Assembly (NCBI GenBank): GCA_020736575.1
Contig: JAGPYM010000006.1
Location: forward strand, 1,736,001 to 1,800,000
Origin: Thelonectria olida
Lineage: Eukaryota; Ascomycota; Sordariomycetes; Hypocreales; Nectriaceae
Direction: 5' to 3'
DNA: 64,000 nucleotides
Below are positions 57,004-64,000 of this stretch, piece by piece (the first letter of the stretch is position 1; the number at the start of each line of letters is the position of its first letter). The position numbers and the translations under genes are program-made. Under the pieces are notes generated by a model. That model ran no database searches and was not told the origin of the DNA. It was given only the letters and a program-made list of their open reading frames with translations.

Positions 57004-60000
57004 ATGGTAGGTCGCCGACCTCAAAAGTAATATGACGCTCGTCTTGGCTCATCCCTCTTCTTAGGCCCACTTACACGGAGGCTACTTCGACCCCAACAAC
57101 CCAAGCAGTGTATGACTTGGCCTCGCTCTGCCCTAGGACGTTGCTCTGACCCTTTCTTAGTATCCGCCGCAGATCCCACAAACAGGGGGAGGATACTCAG
57201 CTCACGGAGGTGCCTACACCCCAGGAAGTTCGGTCGTTGTAAATGCCCCTGTCCAAGCTCCTCTCCCTCCATTTGAGGCATGTCTGATTGTTCAAATAGT
57301 CCTACCAGAACCAACCGTACCAACCTCAGAGCCAACCTGTTTCGCCCATCTCTCCCCAAGGCCAGGTTCCGCCGTACCAAGGTCTTCCTCCAGGTCAACC
57401 ACAATACCCCTTGCAACAGGTTCAGACTCAGCCAAGCAAGCCTCAGTACCAGCAGCAAACTATGGTTAGTCTTCTGCTCCCAGGCATCACTATCGGCACT
57501 CAACTCACAGAGAACAGAGTTACAACCAGCAGCAGCAGCAGACTTATCTGCAGCAAGGATCGAGTCAGGAGGATGGAACAATGGTAAAGCTCTTCCGCGG
57601 TTGCTGGTGTGTGTAGACGTCAAATTGAACAGCGTTTTTAGCAAGCGAAAGGCCCTGTGCCTACTGTCGTGCCCGCCCAGTTCACTCCTGTCCAAACGTC
57701 GACGAATGTAAATGATCTTCCTACCTGTGATAGTGTTGTGTCAGATGCTAATGGACTCTACTTGCCAGAATGCCGAGAAGGAGTTCCCCGTCACCCTAAA
57801 GGGAAGCTTCCACTTCACCGAGCCTCGATCGACTTGGCGACTGCGCAACCCGCGGCTGTTCCAGCAGCCCGGGTTCGTCTTCAACGACTCGGAGCGCCAG
57901 TTTAGACACCGCGACTATGCTGGTCGAGTGTCGAACAAGCCTCGGTCGGATCGATACCTCCACCACAACGATGGATATCTGCGCAACCTGTATGTGGCCT
58001 GCACAGACGAGATCTACACTGGACCGGGGACGTCGACTTGGAGGCGAACCTATGTTCGTAAGGTCGCCCCGTTGAAGGTCCGAATCGCCACATGGGTGAT
58101 TGACTTCACCTATGACCCCGAGAGTTGGCAGGATTGGGGCATTATGATCCTCCGTGCTCTGCCCGCTGCCGTCGCCATGAGCCTTTGCGTAAGTTCTCCA
58201 GGACACCCATCTTGAAACCGTGCGAGTTAACTCGTGTGTAGTTCTGGGACAGCAAGTCGAGATTCTTCCAGCGCCAGCTGTACTATGCCCCTGTGCTGTA
58301 CACGTACCATGGCGACGCCAAGGTTTGGAATAACATGCTAGAGAATCGCAAGGGGGGCGATTTGACCATCAGGAGTAACGAGGTCTACCGCCAGCTCCGG
58401 CCTCGCTACCTGTGCTTCCTCCGCGACCCGTTCAGCGACGAGAACAGGGGCGTCGAAGTCCACGCTGTCGAGGACTGGGAGCGCACCCAGCAGGAGGACA
58501 ACAACCTGAACTACCTCTTTGTTGCGTACTCCACAGAGCACTTCTCCCACGCCTCTGAACAGGACATGGTGGCTCTCCATCACATTGCTGAGACGGCTTG
58601 TCGTGCTGCCAAGTTGCCGGCGTACTGGATTGCCTGCAGCTGCATGCGAGACCCCGCCCAGCTGGAGTCAGATGTAAGTGTCTCCTTGACCCATACCCAA
58701 CAGTCGACTAACGGTCGTAGGTTTATCGCATTTCGGATGTTGTACGTGGTGCTTACAGTATGGTCATTGCTGTCGGGCGAGGCAAGACGGCCACATCGTC
58801 CGACAAGGTCACGACTGAAAGACTGCTTCAGGAATGGGGCAGCCGAATGTGGACGTTCCCCGAAGTCCTCCTCAGCCCGGGCCGTAGCATCAAGGTCTAC
58901 ACTCGTGATGGCAACCTTAATGCTCCTTTGAACGTGGCCAAGAACCAGTTCCCGTCCCAAGTTTGGCCGTACATGGACTCGAGTGTCGCCAGACATCTCA
59001 TCGACCACTACCTGGGCAGCATTTCGCTCAGTCGATTGGAACTCGCTGTCCTGGCCCTGAAGTGTCTGTACACCCGGCACACGACTGAGTACTTCCCAGG
59101 TGATCAGGCATATGCCCTCATGGGACTTCTCAGGATGCGTCCCCAGATTGACTCGACCGATACTGCCTTCCAGGCCTTTTCTCGCTTGTCTCTGGCAAAC
59201 GACTCGGACAAGCTCCTCGAGCGATACATCTGCACGCTCCCTACCGAGATGACGCAGCCATGGTACAACATGGACGACACGTACAAGTCGTCGCTCTGGG
59301 ATATCACTCCCCACTGTGAGGTTGCTGGTATCGCGGATAACGACACTGTCATCATCGACGGCGCCTTTGGAATTTCCGTTCGATGGAAGACTTTCTACTC
59401 AGTCTACTGGTCCACCGGCCCATCTTGGAAGCGCTGGGTTTCCGAGCTCTTGTTGGAATGGAACGGCGCTCTCTTCATCATTGCCATTGCTCTTCTGGTA
59501 CAGGGCGGCTCGGCTGGAGCGTACGGCACCGGGATGATTGCAGCTGGTGTCATCTTCTTGCTCGTTTTCCTCTACACCTGGATCATGACGCCTAAGCTGG
59601 TTCGAATTATTTATGGAGGCAAGTTCTGCGAGACGCAGGCAGAGATGTTTGGTTTCGAGGGCCACTTGAACGCTGCCACGATTGAGAGGTGCATCTTTGG
59701 TGGCAACTTCAGTCGCTTCACGTGGAGTGTCAATGGCAGCCCCCTCAGTCGCTCTATCATCAACGAGCACGGCGAGCGTGTTGGAGTTGACCCATACAAG
59801 GACCCCGAGATCCGTATGAAGGTTGAGGCAGCCAAGCAAGCTGGCCCTGGCGAGATGAGAGTAAGTCGGCCAACACCGGCGCAAGTCGACAAGTCGCTAA
59901 TATGATGCAGATCTTTACGCTCGTCGATACGTACAACATGCAGTTGACCCTCTTCGAGGCTGTTCGGCCGCCAGTCACGCTCATGTTCTGCGCTTCCGAG

Positions 60001-60177
60001 GGAGGTATGCAGCGAGCGATTGGATGTTCGTATGAGTGGGAGACGCAAACCATGTATCGGGAGACGGTGCTGCGCCTGCCCACAACGACCCTGAACCGCA
60101 TGGACCGAGTTCCTCGCTTCAAGATGGGAATTCAGCGTACCACGTATGCCTCCAGTCCTCGTACTGGTCAGGCTTGA
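57004..60177 (+). CDS. Ten-exon Gln/Pro-rich membrane protein with HET-like segments
   Basis: Exons: 57004-57006, 57065-57109, 57161-57238, 57300-57464, 57518-57583, 57642-57707, 57769-58188, 58242-58673, 58721-59860 and 59911-60177; 893 aa. Introns are 47-61 bp. The first exon codes only the ATG. Residues 1-140 are low-complexity Gln/Pro/Tyr/Ser (YQNQPYQPQSQPVSP, NQQQQQTYLQQ). The folded part starts at EKEFPVTLKGSFHF. The segments AYWIACSCM, VYRISDVVRGAYSMVIAVGRG and LLQEWGSRMWTFPEVLL resemble the core of fungal HET domains. Three hydrophobic helices are seen (WGIMILRALPAAVAMSLCFW; ALFIIAIALLVQGG; GMIAAGVIFLLVFLYTWIM). HET domains act in heterokaryon incompatibility, but this architecture is conserved-looking and its role is unknown. 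Every intron is phase 0. Confidence 0.8.
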
Positions 60178-60773
60178 ACATAAGTTGTAACTTTGACGCG
60201 TTGGGTAATGGACGTGTGAGCACAGAATGCTGATGTCTGTTTTTGCTTTTCATCTTCCTTCTTTTGTTATTTATTTTTGACCTCGTCCGCTGAAATACTG
60301 TTGGAGATGATGGTCACTTAATTGTAGAGCAATAAAAGTGTTTGATGCTTATGTACGCAGTATGGAGGTAGAGTGCAGGGTGGATGACCTAGATCGACTC
60401 TTATGACATGACGACACGTGATCGACCTACCATGATTAATTTTCAGTCCAAACACAGAGAGGATTGACCAAGCTTAGGATGACCAAAACATATGAATGTT
60501 TCATCCGACAAAATCACCGTTGTTCTTTCTGAATGAATTGATTGCTTGGAACCCGTCACGTGTGCATCCGTCTGATTGCTTCAGCAAGCATCAGCTCTTA
60601 TCGATAAGGGTCATCCAGGCGGCAGTGCGAGAGCGGGGCAATCTCTCCAGCTCCCACCTCTACCTCCAGCCAGCACCATCACCTTGACCCATTCGTGCAA
60701 GCCTCATCTTTCCTCCTCTTCGTCTCCATCACCAACACCCCGCGCACTTCCCTGGAAGAGTCGGGTCGTCAAG
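60178..60773. other. Intergenic region before csn5
   Basis: No gene seen; presumed csn5 promoter and leader. Confidence 0.5.
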
Positions 60774-61845
60774 ATGGAGGCGTCTGCTCTCAAGTCATGG
60801 GGTCCGTTTTCCCGAACCTGAAACACCTTTCCGAGACCTATGCTAACCTCGCGTCACAGAGCTGGACAACAACATCCAGTTGGTCGATCCGAAGCGGGAC
60901 GCACTCTACAACTACGATGCCGAAGCCCAAAAGACCATTTCAGATGCACGGCCATGGGCCCAAAGCGGCAACTACTTCAAGCACGTGCGCATCAGCGCCG
61001 TCGCTCTCATCAAGATGACTATGCACGCCCGCTCCGGCGGCAACCTTGAAGTCATGGGCTTGATGCAGGGTTTCATAGACGACGAGACCTTTGTCGTCAC
61101 TGATGCCTTCCGTTTGCCTGTAGAAGGTACCGAAACACGAGTCAACGCCCATAGCGAAGCCAACGAATACACTGTCGAATACCTTGACCTTTGCCGTGCG
61201 CAAGGACGTCAGGAAAACGTCGTGGGCTGGTACCACAGCCACCCTGGCTACGGATGCTGGCTAAGTGGAATTGATGTCGAGACTGAGGCCATGCAACAGA
61301 AATACCAGGATCCTTTCCTTGCCGTTGTTATTGACCCGGATCGCACCATCAACGCTGGCAAGGTCGAAATCGGAGCGTTCAGAACCTACGGCGAAGATCA
61401 CAAGCCCGAGGGAGCCGGTGCCAACTCGGACCAAGCCGTGCCCCTCGCCAAGGCCGCCGAGTTTGGCGCGCATGCGAATCGCTACTACAGCCTAGAAGTT
61501 TCACACTACAAGAGCTCTCTCGACTCGCATCTCCTCGAGCAACTGTGGCACAAGTACTGGGTGCAAACTCTTAGCCAGAGCCCGCTGCTCACCAACCGGG
61601 ACTACGGCAATAAGCAGATGTTGGATCTCAGCTCCAAGATCAAGGAGGTGACAACCAACATGGCGTGGAACAGGTCATCACATACCGTGATGATGGGTGG
61701 AAGGGCCAAGACTACCGATAAGGCGGTGGAAAAGCTGGCTAAGGAAGCTAATCTGATTGCTACAAAGGAGAAGTCGGGATTGATTGCTGGCCAGATCAAG
61801 GCCAATGTGTTCAACAACCTCGGGGCAAAGCCCTCAGCGGAATGA
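60774..61845 (+). CDS. csn5: COP9 signalosome subunit 5 (JAMM deneddylase)
   Basis: Two exons, 60774-60801 and 60860-61845, with a 58-bp intron (GTCCGT...GTCACAG); 337 aa. MPN+/JAMM residues are all present: Glu73 in GGNLEVMGLMQG, His135 and His137 in WYHSHPGYGCWLSGID, and Asp148. The zinc metalloprotease removes NEDD8 from cullins and thereby controls SCF-type ubiquitin ligases; in filamentous fungi the COP9 signalosome links light, development and secondary metabolism. The C-terminal helices (DYGNKQMLDLSSKIKEVTTN) are typical. The donor GTCCGT is weak but is the only site that restores ELDNNIQLVD in frame. Confidence 0.95.
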
Positions 61846-61948
61846 AGATTCATGATCTGGTTTTATGGTCAACATGGTAGCACCCATAGTAACGACGTAA
61901 GCGGCGTTTAGAAATGAAACAAGAATGCCTACACGGCTATATCCAATT

Positions 61949-62935
61949 CTACAGCTTCCCCTCTAATGGCTTTCCCAACATCTTCCTCACCCACGCCGCC
62001 CTCGCTTTAATCGATGCCTTCGATCCGGGATGTTCAGGAATTAACATGTCAAACAAATGGAACCCCCCAGGCCAGATGTGCAACTCGACTTGCACGCCCG
62101 CTGCCCATAACTTCTGTGCGTACTCGACACTCTCGTCACGGAACAGCTCGGCCGATCCCGCACAGATGAATGCCGGAGGTAGACGTGAGAGATCCGTCGC
62201 TCGTGACGGGGCGGCGAGGGGACTCACGCCGTCTTCCCCAGCTGACGATCCCAGATACGCCGTCCAGGCCGTTTCGTTGGAGCCGCGCGACCAAATGCCC
62301 TCGCCGACGTACTGTTGCGCCGAGCTCGTCTCCATGCGGTCGTCCAGCATGGGGCTATCGAGGATTTGAGCGCAGATGCGAGGTCCGTTGCGGTCCCGCG
62401 CCATCAATGTCATGGCCGTCGCCAGGTTGCCGCCAGCGCTCTGGCCCGCGAGCATCAAGCGCTTGGCATCGATGCCCAGCTCCGCGACGTGCCGCCACAC
62501 CCACGTCAACCCGGCGTAGCAGTCGTCCAGCGGCACGGGGAAAGGGTGCTCGGGCGAAAGCCGGTACTCGACGGTGATGCACACAGCGCCGACGGCTTTG
62601 CCCCACGACAGCACGTCCTTGAAGCCCATGAAGCGGTTCGCGCTGATCATGCCGCCGCTGTGCGTGTAGTAGATGGCCGGGCTGCCGGAGCGCGGCGTGG
62701 GCGAGCTGGCGGGGTAGAAGATGGAGAGGGTGACGGGGCCATGGGGACCGGGCACGGAGCGTTCTTCGTGGGTGAAGGGCTCGCCGGCGAGTGTTGTTTG
62801 AAGGGTTGAGGCGGCGTTGAGAGCTTCGCGGAGCATGGGGATGCCGTCAGGGAGGATGTCCTTGGGGCCTGCGAGGGCGTCCAGATATGCCGCGAACTCT
62901 GGTTCGTATGGTGGCTTTGGGATATCTGCGGGCAT
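61949..62935 (-). CDS. HSL-family alpha/beta hydrolase (esterase/lipase-like)
   Basis: A single exon. The start chosen is ATG 62935 (MPADIPKPPYEPEF, 328 aa), although an in-frame ATG at 63016 would add 27 residues without family resemblance. The catalytic triad is Ser166 in GQSAGG, Asp267 in ELFRDESVEYA and His293 in PGGFHLFD. The HGGG oxyanion motif of the hormone-sensitive-lipase family appears as His92-Ser-Gly-Gly. VEYRLSPEHPFP is a hallmark of this family. Such enzymes hydrolyse short-chain esters or act in detoxification and secondary metabolism; the substrate is unknown. No signal peptide in the short form, so probably cytosolic. Confidence 0.88.
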   Translation of the reverse strand: MPADIPKPPYEPEFAAYLDALAGPKDILPDGIPMLREALNAASTLQTTLAGEPFTHEERSVPGPHGPVTLSIFYPASSPTPRSGSPAIYYTHSGGMISANRFMGFKDVLSWGKAVGAVCITVEYRLSPEHPFPVPLDDCYAGLTWVWRHVAELGIDAKRLMLAGQSAGGNLATAMTLMARDRNGPRICAQILDSPMLDDRMETSSAQQYVGEGIWSRGSNETAWTAYLGSSAGEDGVSPLAAPSRATDLSRLPPAFICAGSAELFRDESVEYAQKLWAAGVQVELHIWPGGFHLFDMLIPEHPGSKASIKARAAWVRKMLGKPLEGKL

Positions 62936-63016
62936 GACGAATATGTTTCCTGGGGGTCTGCAAAAGCTATGGGTACTAAAGTGAAGCTCAAGAGTCGGGG
63001 AGGATGAGGCGAGCAT

Positions 63017-64000
63017 ATGAGGATGTTTTCAGCTTGGGGGGAACAGAAGATGGCCACGACGTCAATGCATTCAGAGCTGTAATCTTACCTGCATCATACC
63101 TACCGTGGAGAAGCTCGCTGTCATGTTTCCGAAAGCCAGCTGCAGTGCATCGTGCCGAATGACCTCGGGTCTCCAAGTCGGGGCCGGAGGCCGGCGGTCG
63201 GGGCGGCGAAGCGGGTCTGGGCCGAATATCTCTGGTGTTGTTTACGTCCGGTTGGCTCTTTTCGAGATTGATATTGCAGCCTTCCGCACTTGAGAATGTT
63301 CAACTCAACGATACATTGTTTTGCTCGTCTTTTCCGTGTTTTGTCTCACGTCCCAAGGCAATGTGCAAGGTGGTTGCAACTCGCAACTCAAGGCATCCCC
63401 GCCCAAGTAAAGAAAAATGTCTTCCGGGCGCCTAAACCACCTCCACCTTGACTTCAGCTCGGAGACTTGTCAGAAGCTCTCCCGATTTCTCGAGCGTCGG
63501 AGCAGAGGATTGGGAGGGAGTTCCGACTCACATGCACCAAGTCTGCAGGCTCAATGCCTGCCGCTTGGACTTTGTACGAGGGAGAGTAGGGGATATATCA
63601 TCTCGTAGTGCAGACGGCTCCACGCTCTTGCTTCCAGGTGCGTGATTCATGCGCTGGCATGGCTGAGATCTGGAATAAGTAGGGAGGCTGTCGAGTGGAT
63701 CGCAGATGCACGTGCTTGCTTATCTGCAGACCGCCCGCCCGTTGTCACATCCACGCATTTCGAAGCTGGAATACTGTAGATTGATGGGCTGCTCTTTGTG
63801 CCAATTGACCCAATGTTGATATGAAAAGGACCCGTGTGTTGCATCTTCTTACATACGTGACTGCGTTCCAGGGCAGTGCAGGCCCTTCTGCAAGCACGAC
63901 ATAATGGTATCGTACAAGCCGACTTTGTGCGGCTGAGAGCTCTTACGATGCGGCAGCTCGTGTCACGACATTGTTTTCCTGTTTCTTCTTCTCCTTCTCT
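63017..64000. other. End of window, no gene seen
   Basis: Promoter region of the hydrolase gene and unassigned DNA. Only short frames. Confidence 0.4.

Noticed and set aside
1..64000. CRISPR arrays, bacterial operons, complete transposons
   Set aside because: No regularly spaced repeats, ribosome binding sites, terminal inverted repeats with transposase, or LTRs were seen; the window is fungal chromosomal DNA.

Overview
The window is nuclear DNA of a filamentous ascomycete (Pezizomycotina), most likely a Sordariomycete. The genes are interrupted by introns of about 46-69 bp with GTRNGT donors, CTNAC-like branch sites and YAG acceptors. Two tRNA genes carry introns just 3' of the anticodon. 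There are fungus-specific families (MDM10, a NACHT-ankyrin NLR, an AA9 polysaccharide monooxygenase, an arrestin-like adaptor, a PX-associated-domain protein), and one dead gene carries C-to-T nonsense changes of the kind left by repeat-induced point mutation. Genus was not determined.

Layout. 1-5.8 kb: three + strand enzyme genes (5'-truncated amidohydrolase, LigB-type extradiol dioxygenase, class I glutamine amidotransferase). 6.1-7.0 kb: a broken membrane-protein gene on the - strand. 8.2-12.4 kb: a five-exon NLR with a lipase-like (SesB-type) N-terminus, NACHT and ankyrin repeats. 13.8-15.3 kb: an arrestin-like adaptor (-). 15.3-31.4 kb: about 16 kb almost empty, holding an intron-bearing tRNA-Ala and one weak candidate gene. 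31.4-32.6 kb: a seven-helix membrane protein. 36.9-38.1 kb: a RIP-like pseudogene. 38.6 kb: an intron-bearing tRNA-Glu. 39.3-40.8 kb: MDM10, with a lysine-rich repeat. 43.5-44.5 kb: a ZIP zinc transporter preceded by zinc-responsive-type motifs. 45.3-46.1 kb: ribosomal protein S19. 47.0-48.5 kb: an unnamed protein with a zinc-deaminase signature. 48.8-51.3 kb: a PXB/DUF3818 protein (-). 52.8-53.6 kb: AA9 LPMO. 54.0-55.5 kb: CorA-like membrane protein (-). 57.0-60.2 kb: ten-exon Gln/Pro-rich membrane protein with HET-like segments. 60.8-61.8 kb: CSN5. 61.9-62.9 kb: HSL-type alpha/beta hydrolase (-). The remainder is without recognisable genes.

These genes do not form one pathway. Housekeeping functions (RPS19, CSN5, MDM10, zinc uptake) are interleaved with accessory or self-recognition genes (NLR, HET-like protein, LPMO, hydrolases). 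The observations most worth following are the deaminase-like protein at 47.0-48.5 kb, the RIP-like relic at 36.9-38.1 kb, the zinc-motif cluster in front of the ZIP gene, the NLR, and the all-phase-0 exon structure of the 57-60 kb gene. Introns were placed by eye from splice consensus and reading-frame continuity. Domain calls come from motif recognition without a database search.
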